Positions 12,236 to 22,722 of a DNA stretch of 64,000 bases are shown here, piece by piece. Below the pieces are notes generated by a model. That model was not told the DNA's origin, did no database searches, and worked only from the letters and a program-made list of their open reading frames with translations. The stretch is taken from the NCBI GenBank assembly GCA_002104985.1, contig MCGO01000055.1:124001-188000 (forward strand), read 5' to 3'. Every line of letters starts with the position of its first letter. The stretch's first letter is position 1. This stretch comes from Rhizoclosmatium globosum (lineage: Eukaryota; Chytridiomycota; Chytridiomycetes; Chytridiales; Chytriomycetaceae). A program made the translations under genes and the position numbers.

Positions 12236-15200
12236 ATGAGCACTGTATCCTCAAGTCGTGGCGGTCGCGGTGGCGGACGAGGTGGATCCAGAACAGTCGG
12301 CCCCCCAAGACCCGCTTTCGAGCTTGACTTTGGAATCGTTGAACGCGAACGTGTTCGTCCTGCCCGCCCAGGTGCTGGAACACGCGGGAAGAAGATTCGT
12401 ATGGTCGCAAACAGTTATCAGATGATTATTCCGGACAAGGATTGCTATCACTACGGTATGTTACTTTTACTCGTTTTACGCTGTGTGTATCAATGTCACT
12501 TAATACCATTCACGCTGTCTTAGATGTCGAAATCAGACCCGAGACGATGCCGCCAGTCAACCGTCGCATCTTTGAAACGTGGAAGAAAGTCCAGGGATCG
12601 GAGCAAGCCCAACTCGCTGTCTACGACGGTCGCAAGAATCTTTATGTGCCAAACCTGATTCCCATCGATGCCGAAGGCCAGGAACTCGAAGTGCTTCTCA
12701 CAGAAGAAAACTCTGACAGGTAGCCTTGCATTCCTGGCATACAACTACTTTCTAACTCGTATTATTCATAACAGAACCCAGAAGTTTACGATGAAGGTCA
12801 AGAAAGTCGACAAAGTCATCCATATGGAAGCGATCCACCACTTCATCAACAGCAAGAAGGAAGTCGATCTCCCACGTGAAGCACTGACTATCCTCGATCT
12901 TCTTCTCGCTGCAAGACCAAACGCACTCTTCACTGCCGTCAACAAGAAGACTGGATCAAGCTTCTACAAGCAATACGAGCCGCAGTTCAATATCTCAGGA
13001 GGACTCAACATGAGACAAGGATGGAAGCAATCCGTCAAGTATACGTACAAGGAAGTCTTGTTGAATCTGGATGTGGCGTGTACCGCGTTTTACAGACATG
13101 GTGAGTTCTACCCCTTTTTAAACCTCACTCAATGTTTAATTATGTTCTAATAATTACGCAGGTCCACTCCTCGAACTCGTTGCCGGCTTCTTCAACAAGA
13201 ACAGACCCCAAGACATCAACCCCCGCCAAGTCGCACCAGGAACCATCGAATTCCAACGTCTCTCCAAGTTCCTCTCCAACGTGAACGTCGAAATCACGTA
13301 CCGCACCACTGGCCGTCTCAAGTACAAGATCCGCGGTCTCTCGAAGCAAACACCCGACAAGGCTGTCATCACCCGCGACGATGGGACCAAGCTGACTGTC
13401 ATGGAGTACTTCCAGAAAGAATTCAACATCAGAATTCAGTATCCGTTCCTCCCGCTTGTGATGTGTGGGAATGAAGGACAGGTTCTGATGCCGATGGAGT
13501 GTTTGAAGGTGAAGGAGGGGCAGAGACATATTGGGAAGCTGTCGGAGGTTCAGACGGCGGATGTGATCAAGATTACGGCTGTGCCTCCACCGGAGAGGCA
13601 GGATCGGATTTGGGAGGGACGGGAAGTGTTGCATGGACGTGAACAGGATCCACTGTTGAGTGCGTGGGGAGTGAAAATGAATTCGAGGATGAAGGAGATT
13701 GAAGGACGTGTATTGCAGGCGCCAGTCTTGACTGGGAGTACCAACATCAATCCTCAGAATGGAGCATATGATTTGACGAAAGCTGGTTCGGTGAGTATTT
13801 ATTCCTCACATTTATTTTTCCTGCGAATTATCTTGACTTATTATTGTTTAGTGCAAATTCTTTCGAGCCGCCAGAATGGAAGTCTGGGCCGTCGCCATCT
13901 TTGGAGACACTCGAAACATGCCATTCGACGCCATGGCCGCCTTCCTGACGCAACTCATTGAGACCTGTACTCAACGCGGAATGCACGTATCGGAACGCAA
14001 CTTCAAGGAAGTTCTTGTCGCCCAACGCCGAATGTCTGTCGAGGAAACACTCATCGAAGCCAACAAGAAAGCTATTGAAGCCGCTACCAAGTCTCTCCCC
14101 AGGGTACAAAATCCCAGAAGTCGCACAAATGATTCTCTGCGTCTTTGACAAGGGAAGCTCTGCGTACGACGAAATCAAGCTTGCGGCGGAAACGAAACTG
14201 AATCTTGTTACGCAGTGCTTTGAAAGCAGGCATCTTCCGCCTCGTGGGCCCAAGGGTGGAGTTACGTTGAATATCGCGCTGAAGTTGAATGCGAAACTGG
14301 GAGGGGTGAATATCATTGTGGATCCAGCCAAGATGCTGAATGTGTTGGGAAAGCCGATTCCGACGATGGTCATGGGAGCTGACGTGACACATCCACCAGC
14401 TGGTGCTCAAGGTGGAGTCTCTATCGCGTCTCTGGTTGCATCGATGGACTCAAAGTGAGTTTATCTTCTTTGGAGGTGTGTGGGTTTCTCATATTATGTC
14501 TTCAGGTTCGCTGAATATCGTGCTGGAATCAAAGTCCAAGGACCTCGTGAAGAAATCATCTCGGATCTGACGGGAATGGTTGGCGAGCATCTGAATCAAT
14601 TCCAAGCGAGGGCGAAGGGACGCTTACCGGAACGACTGCTGTTCTTCCGTGATGGAGTGAGCGAGGGGCAGTTTGGCGAAGTGGCATTGCAGGAGGTACA
14701 GAAACTCAAGTTGGCGTTACGTGCAGCTGGAGCTGGAACTGCAAACTCACGTTCTTGGTCATCAACAAGCGTCACAGCCATCGCTTCTTCTGTCAAGAAT
14801 CAAGAGATGCGGATAGGAAGGGAAATGTGATGGCGGGAACCGTTATTGACTCTGGTGAGTTTTTAATCACCTATTATTTGAGACCTGCTATTGATGTCTT
14901 TGGTTAGGAATCACGCATCCGTTTGAGTTTGATTTCTTCCTCAACTCGCATACTGGACTTCAAGGAACCTCTCGCGCTGCTCATTACCACGTTCTATATG
15001 ACGAAAACAACTTTTCTGCGGATGACTTGCAAGAAATCTGTTACCGCATGTGCTATCTGTTTGCGAGAGCGTGAGTATTATTGAATCCTCCCTTTGTTGC
15101 TAAATTCTATTCAGGTCTCGATCGGTGTCGATTGTCCCTGCTGTATACTACGCGCATTTGGTTGCTTATCGTGCGAGATGTTATCGTCCAGGTGGCGTTG

Positions 15201-15312
15201 GAGGATCATCTGAGATGGCTGGATCGACGGGATCTGGAGGAATTGAATCCGCAGGAATGATGAGTTTATGAATGTGACTGACGCGATGAAGAAGACTATG
15301 TTCTTTACTTGA
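12236..15312 (+). CDS. Argonaute B (tandem paralogue of A)
   Basis: Start at 12236 gives [13 protein letters not shown], then the protein follows copy A exon for exon, with the last codon ACT before TGA at 15310-15312. All four slicer residues are conserved. The two proteins are nearly identical in N, PAZ and PIWI but differ clearly in the first half of [26 protein letters not shown] and [18 protein letters not shown] in B, against [23 protein letters not shown] and [18 protein letters not shown] in A. One-base breaks occur near 14098 (CCCC for CCC), 14740 (GGAACTG for GGGAACTG) and 15255. None coincides with a break in A, so a joint decay of both genes is less likely than sequencing error. 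Confidence 0.9.
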
Positions 15313-15484
15313 TTGCAGGATTACCTTTTCTTAATTCTTATCCTTATCCACACCTACCCCGTCTCTCTGCATGATGCTCTGAATAAATTATTGTTTTTTG
15401 TCTCTTTCATTGATGTGTTCTGAATTCTAATTAGTTTATCTGTGAGAATCAACAAAAGAATCAAGAAAAGGTGTCCGAAAATCG

Positions 15485-17243
15485 ATGAACATCGTACCGA
15501 ACAAGCGCAGCAAGACGAGCGGCACCGGGGCCTTTGGAAGCGCGGCAACGACGGGAAGCGGACTCGGGATTGGCGGCGAGTTCCCGTTCCGGCTCAACTT
15601 CTACACGTTGCTTCCGTCGTCCGAGGTGTCGTGTCTGAGTTTGAGGCGCTCGCCCTGGACCGGCTCAAGCTGCTCAAGGCAATCGAGAATGCGGGCGTGC
15701 GAAACAAGTCCGCGGAAGACACGGCTGCGATTGTGAAGGCGGCGGGGGAGAAGTGCGTTGTTTGTTTGTTCTCTTTGAACCTACCACAACCAACACTAAA
15801 CAACAAACAACCAACCAAGCTTCTTCCACTCGAATCAAATCTCGGTCGCTCGGCCCTCGGCGACGACTTCCTCCAGGCCCAGCGCCGTCGTGACCACCAG
15901 AGCCACTTTATCCTGCGTCTCGCTTTCTGTCGAACAGAGGACAACCGCGCCTGGCTCTTGAAGCACGAGACGCTGCTCTTTAAATACAGGTGCGCTGCCA
16001 GTGCGAAGTATCTCCTCGTAATACTAATACTTCATCAGATATGAGGCTGAATTCATCCACGACCGTGCTGCTTTCCTCAAGCAGCAAAACTTGGATTCTA
16101 TCGCAATCACAAACGAAGAAAGGGCCGCAATCGCTTCGGACTTGAATGCTCTCTTCCCTGGAAACGCGGACCAAAAGTTTTACAAAGTGCCCTGGGAGCA
16201 AGTCTTGTCTCTTGTTTCGCGTCGTGCAGTCATTATCAAGAATGGATTTGCATACGGTATGGTTGCATACATCGTTTTTTAGTAATCTTTGGCACTGAAC
16301 TCCAATTCCTTCCAGTGCCTGAATCGGAACAAGCTACACTCGTCACAAATGCATTTAAAAATACTCTTTCCAATTCCCTGGACATGTTTGCTCGTGCCCT
16401 CCCCCGCATGGACGAAGACGACCGTCTCATTCCCATCCTCAACTCAATCGCTCGCCAATGCGCATCGCGTGACTATGGTATCTCCTCGGAAGGTGGACCA
16501 GGCTCTGCCCTCACCGCCAACGACATTGACAACCTCGTGCCAGCCGGTCACTTCCCCCTCTGCATGTCAAACCTTCACATGCACCTCAAGGCAGACGCCC
16601 ACTTGAAACACTCTGGCCGTCTCCAATTCGGTCTCTTTCTCAAAGGTACTGGCTCCCTCTCGAAGAGGCACTCGTATACTGGCGTAAAGCGTTCCACAAA
16701 CTTACGGACGACAAGTTCCAGAAGGAGTATGCCTACAATATTAGATTCAATTATGGACAAGAAGGATCTAGAAAAGATTATGCCCCATATTCTTGTTCCA
16801 AGATTATTACGAGTAACCATCCGGCAGCTGGCGATCATCATGGATGTCCGTTCCGTCATTGTGCCCCTGAGGTGTTGAAGAGTATGGTTGTGAAAGCTGG
16901 AGCTGGAGAAGCTGCTGCGCTTGATATTTCGCGTATGGCGAAAGAAGGGCATTATCAGATTGCTTGTACAAAGTTGTTTGAGGTGACTCGAGCGCCTGCT
17001 ATTGCTGCTGCGAGACTTGCTGCAGCGAAAGCGGCAAAGGAAGCTTCTGCGGCTACAGCTGCTGGAGGGAGTCAGCAACCCGCCTCTTCGGACTCGAATG
17101 CTTTACTGGTCACCAATGAAGGAATCGTGGATGTGATTGAACATCCAAACCAGTGGTTCGATTTGAGTTTCCGTGGAAGTGACTCGGGTAAGCATCGAGG
17201 AATCAAGAAACAGGACGAGGCAAATATGGATGTGGATCGATGA
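15485..17243 (+). CDS. PRI2: DNA primase large subunit
   Basis: PRI2 partners the small primase subunit in the polymerase alpha-primase complex and regulates RNA primer synthesis with a 4Fe-4S domain. The N-terminal half gives FPFRLNFYT and FEALALDRLKLLKAIE, and the middle part HFILRLAFCRTEDNRAWLL. The four iron-sulfur cysteines can be seen in PLCMSNLH, YSCSKII, HGCPFRH and YQIACTKLFE. Introns lie near 15754-15820, 15990-16039 (GTGCGC...CAG) and 16258-16315. Two single-base deletions break the frame: at about 15629 before SEFEALALDRL, and at about 16652 where GGCTCCCTC should read GGCCTCCCTC (GTGLPLEEAL). The C-terminal tail after the Fe-S domain is Ala-rich and variable. This gene must be functional, so the breaks are most likely technical. 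Confidence 0.93.
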
Positions 17244-17458
17244 TGATAGAGTCATCATTTTGTTATAGTTCTTTTGGGGCTTCTTTCGTCTTCTCTGCTT
17301 CTTTTTTCTTCGGTATAATTTATTGTAGCTTATCCAAAATGAATGTTTGTCTTCTCTATGTACTTTCGAAGAGTATTCAATCTGAGTTCTTTCCCCCAAC
17401 AACACCCACTTGACCTTGCGTCAACTCGGCACTGATTGAGTTGAGATCAATCATGAAT

Positions 17459-18634
17459 CTAGTTTAATTGTGCAAAGTTAATATCCTTTGGGCACAAAAA
17501 CATTGAACTCAACTGCTGAATCTTGTCCAACTGAATAACAGTATCCGAGGTCATTGCCAGCTTACTATTTAAATGTGTTTTGACGATGCTAAATAAGTTA
17601 TTGGTGGCCATTTTGATTTGACCAAGCTCCAACGTCTTTGAGGTTGCGTTTTTGAGTGTCTGATCCCATTCTAGCTGGCATTTCGCAGACCTCATCTGAG
17701 CTTCTTCTAGCCGTGTTTGTAATTTCGCAATGTCGTTGTTGTAGTTCAATATGAGGTTGTTCTTTTCCTGTAATAGTACAGTGTCAACGAACGAGATAAA
17801 TCGTGATTAATTTTGCTTACTTCAGTGCTGTTGATGAGCATAGCGCGGTCGCGCTCTGTCCTGTCTTGCGCCTCTCGTGCACGATCAATCAGCTCCTGAT
17901 TCGTTGCTGCAAGTGTGTCAAATCGAGAAATGATGTCCTTCACTTCTCCAAACTCTTCTGTTGTTTCCAACACGGATTCGAGAAACTTTTGATACGTCAA
18001 GTCTGTTTTGTAATGGAGAATGTTCAAATGTTTCAGAAAATGTTTCAGGTTTTTCGTGAGTATGTGTGAGCTTAACATGTATCAACGGCGTGACCACTCT
18101 TGTCTTTTTTGACAGACTGCTGAACGGATTGTTTTTTTAGGTCTTGGATTTCAAGTTCCTTTTGGTCACGAGTTTTACGTTCGTCGATTGCTTTCTTAAT
18201 TGCTCTGTTCCGTTTCGCGTCGTTTTCCTATACATAAAAAAACGACCACACATAACATGAGCATCCCTCTTCACATCTCTCGCCTCAATCACCTTCAAAA
18301 ACTTGTCAAATTTGAGTAAACTCTCCTTCAATTGTGTCTCTTTCCTAGCGAGTTCCTCGGATCGCTGCTTCAGGGCTTCCATCTTCATTGCAAACTCTTC
18401 CTTTTGCTGGTTGAGACCGTTCTCGACTTCGAGCATCTCGCGACGCTTTTCGAGGAGGCGGGTTGCGGGGGTTAGGTCATGGTCTTCTTGTTCTGGGACT
18501 TTGCTGGTGGGGTTGGGGAGCGATAAGTTTCGACGTCGAGGAGGAAGAGTGTAAGAATATTTTGGAGTTTTGCTTTACATGAATAGCTTATTTTCGACGT
18601 TGGCGCGGAAGTAGTCTTCGATGCTGGATGTCAT
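17459..18634 (-). CDS. CCDC42/CFAP73-like axonemal coiled-coil protein
   Basis: CCDC42/CFAP73 proteins (the MIA2 group) belong to the modifier-of-inner-arms complex of motile cilia. The first exon gives MTSSIEDYFRANVENK. The main coiled coil contains LLEKRREMLEVENGLNQQ, KEEFAMKMEALKQRSEEL and LLKFDKFLKENDAKRNRAI, the most conserved stretch of the family, followed by further heptads up to the TAG at 17459-17461. Several short introns interrupt it: one near 18240-18280 (the FLK/ENDAKR junction), one near 18080-18110 and one near 17765-17818. There is no signal peptide or membrane span. Its presence supports a zoospore-forming fungus. CCDC42 and CFAP73 are hard to separate from sequence alone. 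Confidence 0.75.
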
Positions 18635-18979
18635 TTGGAGTGAGGAATGTTGGAAACGTAAATCCTTTGGAATAAAATATAATGATAGTAGCAGAGAAAA
18701 CTGAAAGTAGTTTTAAATACAGATTACCCTTCGATTCCATGGCGACTCGGGCTTAATTGATTCGAACAAACGAATCACTCCCAACCTCGATAAATCGGTA
18801 AGACTCCGAACGGATAAATCAAAGTTCTTTCAATCAATTTACTTCGAACTTGGTTGTTTACAAACCCCTGTCGGAAATTACATAATGGTCATCACCAGAT
18901 GACCCTAGTCAAACCGGTGGGGCTTCGAAAGACCACGAATCTGCTGCGTGCCTTTCCACACAACAAAATATTCCGGAAA

Positions 18980-20059
18980 ATGCTGTACTTGCTTGTTCAG
19001 GCTCTCATAGCTGGATTGCCTTGGCGACTCCTACTGCTCCTACAACGACACAAACTCCAGTCATTCACATCTTTGACGTCAATGACGTATTCTCGGGTGG
19101 AATTGTGACTGCTATTCCGATGGTACGGCCAACGACAACTAAAATGGGGTCTGCGACGATAGTCCCTTGGGTTGCACCGAATCCGATGCCAACAATAGCT
19201 ATTCCGGGGAATATTCTCAACAATCCTGGTCCCGTTATGGTTAACGGAGTCAAGTATGATTAAAATTCTTTCATCGGGATGATGTTTTTGCTGATTCTTT
19301 TGATCCCACCCCTAGTTTGTATTTGATTTGGTATGGGAAGCATGCCTCGCGTACAAAGTCGATTGTCAGAAACTTTATATCTGGTCTCGGTACTTCGAAA
19401 TGGTGGGGCATTACGGAGCAGTACACGGACAGCAAGGGAAATAAACCAAACTCGAAGATCAGAATCGCAAAGGAATACCAAGATAACTACTCAAAAGGAA
19501 AGACTATCACAACGACGCAGCAGATTATTCAGGATACGATCAAGAAACAGAAATGGCCCGTGGATGCAAATGGAATTACTTTCTGATGTTGGCAGCAGAT
19601 GTACAGGAGCAGTTTAGTGCGTCTCAGGAGCTTTGCACGCATTACTGTGGATATCACTCGACAACGAATATTAAGTGGGGCTTGATTGGAAACGGATTAA
19701 AGTGTCCTTGCGACCCTGTTTATGGCTGCTCTCGGGGTTGCATTCAAACATTGTATCGAACAAATCCAACCAACAAAACGTATTCCATCAATAAGGATCA
19801 AGCTGCGGACTCTATGATCAATGTGTTGGCGCATGAAATCACTGAAACTGTTACGGATTACTTCTTTGGCACTTGGATGGATGCAACGGGATGGGAGAAT
19901 GCAGACAAGTGCAACCAAGTCTTTTTGACAACGAAAAACAAGTCGGGTGTGCCATATAATCTAGATTTTGGGAAATATGGGAAATATCTGGTGCAGTCCA
20001 ATTGGGATCGACTGAGTCAGAAGTGTGCGCTCCAGTTGGTTACTGAGAGTAATAATTGA
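18980..20059 (+). CDS. EXORDIUM/PHI-1-like secreted protein
   Basis: The product begins with a signal peptide (MLYLLVQALIAG, then LALATPTAP after restoring one missing G near 19018) and a Thr/Pro-rich stretch. After an intron with GTATGA...CCCTAG (about 19256-19316) it shows the EXORDIUM pattern: LIWYGKHASRTKSIVRNFI, then after one more missing base near 19576 FLMLAADVQEQF, CTHYCGYHS, NVLAHEITETVTD and GWENADKCN. EXORDIUM/PHI-1 proteins are extracellular and linked to growth in plants; a role in fungi is not known. HEITETVTD aligns with SHELAEAATD of the three other secreted genes in this window. There is no C-terminal extra module. The paralogue is distant, with about 11 cysteines distributed differently. 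Confidence 0.75.
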
Positions 20060-21307
20060 TGGGGCTGTTTCTTTTATTTTGTTTTATTACATCATCTGTG
20101 CATAAATAGATCTATAAGTATCTGTCCAAGAAATATGTTCCAGAGTTAACAGCCAATTAGTTGCTCAACCTAGAGCCATTTCTTGTCTCAAAGGAGTTAA
20201 TACTTCAATGGATGATGTCGAAGAGTTCACACTCCATGTTCTGGCGGCCATACAAGAAGTTGTTCTCCCTCTTTGATTTTTCATATCAAAAACCTGGAAA
20301 GTTGTTTCTGCGATAAAAGCCTGATGCTCTTGGCGATAAGAAAGAATTATTTATTCATAACAAAAACTTAAATAAGAAGCGATAAAGTTTGTTGATTCCC
20401 ATTAGCCATGTTCGTGGAGGAAAAACATGTTGACGGTGTACTCCGCGCGGAGGACGGGAATCATGTACACCAAGCTCGATTCACTCAAGGGACATAAAGT
20501 CTCGAGAAATCTGGGCCGATAGCTCGATTCACTCAAGGGACATGATGTCTCGAGAAATCTGGGCCAATTCACTATAGCGGACTGGGTATTTTATACAACA
20601 TGCATCCTATTCAAAGGTTGAACGCGATGATAAGGGCTAATCCAAATCACATCCCCATGTTCGCTTTGTTTCCAGTTATACCGGAGAGAAAACAAAAATG
20701 GTGAGATGGGCACAGGATGGATGGGGAAGTGTGACAAAGGGTGAGAAGGTTGAGAAAGGATACCAAAGTATTTTTGTAGGATCTTTCTCGGTGTTGATCT
20801 TTTTATGGGCCTATCAGTCAAATGAACTAGGGGCCTGGTTGTTTGTGATTGAGCAAAACGAACAAGGGCCGCAGAGCTCGATCAAGCATTCAAATTAGTG
20901 TTGAGGTGTCTATTGTTCGAAATGCTGGTGGAAATGTTGATGGATCCTTTGGGAAAACCAGTCATTTGTGCTCCGCAGTAGTTAGTTTGGCTTCAAAGGT
21001 TTGGTTATTTGGGCACAACCAAAAGTAGAGAAGGAAGAGAGGTGAGAGAACAAAAAAAAACCTTCAATGTACGTGCCCCATCCTGACACCACCATCACAA
21101 CCTCAGTCCCTCCATCGCATCGCATCACATCGAGTAGTATGCACCGTCACAGCATCTACAGAGAACTCTACAGGCACTATGCTCGAGTTTACGAATGAGC
21201 AGCTTGAGATGCGATGGGGATGGAGTGTTTCGGGAATCACATCCTGTCACCATGTTAACTAAACATGTTAACTAACCAACAACCACCACCACCAATCCAG
21301 AATCAAT
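20060..21307. other. Intergenic region between EXORDIUM-like gene and RPS2
   Basis: This is 1.25 kb without a supportable gene. It contains a 48-base tandem duplication (20473-20566), a doubled CATGTTAACTA element near 21251-21275 and a CAAC-rich leader immediately before RPS2. The short open frames on either strand have no recognisable content. Confidence 0.5.
20473..20566. repeat. 48-base tandem duplication
   Basis: The unit AGCTCGATTCACTCAAGGGA... with GTCTCGAGAAATCTGGGCC at its end starts at 20473 and again at 20521. The copies differ at only a few positions (CATAAAGT against CATGATGT). The unit contains a CTCGAG site and has no coding content. Confidence 0.85.
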
Positions 21308-22082
21308 ATGGCTGACAACGCAGTGGCCGAAGGTCGTGGACGTGGCGGACGTGGAAGACGCGGAGACCGTGGAAGAGGCGGCCGTGGACGTGGTCGCAAG
21401 GACGAGGGCAAGGACGAGTGGGTCCCAGTTACCAAGTTGGGTCGTCTTGTGAAGGACAACCGCATCAAGTCCATCGAGGAGATCTACTTGTTCTCCCTCC
21501 CAGTCAAGGAGTTCCAGATCATTGACCACTTCTTGCCAGGCCTCAAGGACGAGGTTATGAACTTGATGCCTGTCCAGAAGCAGACCACTGCCGGTCAGCG
21601 TACCCGTTTCAAGGCCTGTGTCGTCGTTGGTGACTCAAACGGTCACATTGGTTTGGGTGTCAAGTGCTCAAGGAAGTCGCCAACGCCATCCGTGGTGCTG
21701 TCATCCTTGCCAAGCTCAACGTTGTTCCAGTCCGTCGTGGTTACTGGGGAACCGTTTTGGGAGAGCCACACACCGTCCCAGCCAAGGTTACCGGAAAGTG
21801 CGGTTCCGTCACCTCCCGTTTGGTCCCAGCCCCACGTGGTACGGTATCGTTGCTGCTCCAAAGCCAAAGCGTCTCCTGCAGTTGGCCGGTATCCAGGACG
21901 TCTACACCACCTCCCGTGGTTCCACCAAGACTCTCGGAAACTTCGTCAAGGCCACTTTCCAGGCTGTCGCTTCCACCTACGCTTACCTCACCCCAGACCT
22001 CTGGACCGAGACCCACTTCACCAAGTCTCCATACCAGGAGCACTCTGACTTCCTCGCCAAGTCTGTCAAGAGAAACTACTAA
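21308..22082 (+). CDS. RPS2: 40S ribosomal protein S2 (uS5)
   Basis: uS5 lines the mRNA entry channel of the small subunit. The N-terminal tail is the usual Arg/Gly-rich stretch, followed by [14 protein letters not shown], the S5 double-stranded-RNA-binding fold ([35 protein letters not shown]) and the C-terminal domain to KSVKRNY. No intron is seen in the coding part. Two single-base deletions shift the frame: one near 21669 (AAGTGCTCAAGG where AAGTGCTCCAAGG is needed for SKEVANA) and one near 21841 (GGTACGGTATC where GGTACCGGTATC gives RGTGIVAAP). Both remove one C. Because the protein is essential and otherwise perfect, this locus is the clearest proof of indel errors in the assembly. Confidence 0.95.
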
Positions 22083-22220
22083 ATCATTTAGTATGTTGCT
22101 TGGATCGTGGTGTCCACTTCATTTGATGTGTTGATGCAAAAATAAACCTTTGTTTCAACTCTTTATTTCGTCTGAGCTTTTAACGCATATAGAAGTAACC
22201 TTGGAGAAAACAAGGGATAT

Positions 22221-22585
22221 ATGTCTCCCACTTTGAATCGCCCTTGCCTTTTGAACCATTCCAACGCAGAAAACTCTGACACTTCTTCCAACTCGGATCT
22301 TACAATTCATATGCTTCTGCCGTACTCAAGACACCTGGACGCGGTTGATGACCCTTGGTATGTTCGTGACCCTTTCCATACCACGGCGTGCTTCCAGAGA
22401 ACGTTTCAAGAAACATCTTGGCAAGACCTGGATTGTTGGGACGGTTGGAATCTGAGGTTCACGGAATGGCACCAGGAGCTCCTTCATTCTCTCTTCAAGG
22501 GATCCCATCGAATACGCTTTGGAATTCGCGCGTCCATGACTTGGGTTGGGATTCAGATGCCATGCAGAAGATTCTACGAGAATGA
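22221..22585 (+). CDS. Small protein of unknown function
   Basis: An ATG at 22221 opens a polar N-terminus and the frame DPWYVRDPF. One inserted C near 22376 joins this to PYHGVLPENVSRNIL and then to a stop at 22583-22585, giving about 121 residues. The composition (many Pro, Trp, Tyr and Arg in short motifs, no membrane span) is protein-like and the joined frame is continuous, so I believe a gene exists. I do not recognise the family. The reverse strand has no better candidate. Confidence 0.4.
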
Positions 22586-22722
22586 ATGCTAATCAGTGGC
22601 AGGAACGCACGCATACTGAGAGCGAGGTTTACAGTTGTGGGTGGCGAACGTAAGGGGACAACAAATCAAAACAAATTAAATTTCCCATTCTCCGTCTCTG
22701 GTATCAAAAAAACAAAAAGAAA

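Larger units (their letters stand above)
8490..15312 (+). repeat. Tandem duplication containing two Argonaute genes
   Basis: The segment from about 8490 to 11640 and the one from about 12165 to 15312 are direct repeats. Both begin with a similar 5' region (CTCTCCAA...CTTATGAACCCAC) and keep the same eight-exon structure, with introns almost identical in sequence. Similarity is lost in the 3' spacer 11641-12160 and drops sharply in one internal block (about 10170-10520 against 13855-14190). Confidence 0.9.

Noticed and set aside
8568..15312. Calling both Argonautes pseudogenes because of frameshifts
   Set aside because: Breaks are single-base, lie at different places in each copy, and match the error type found in RPS2 and PRI2; all catalytic residues and splice sites are intact.
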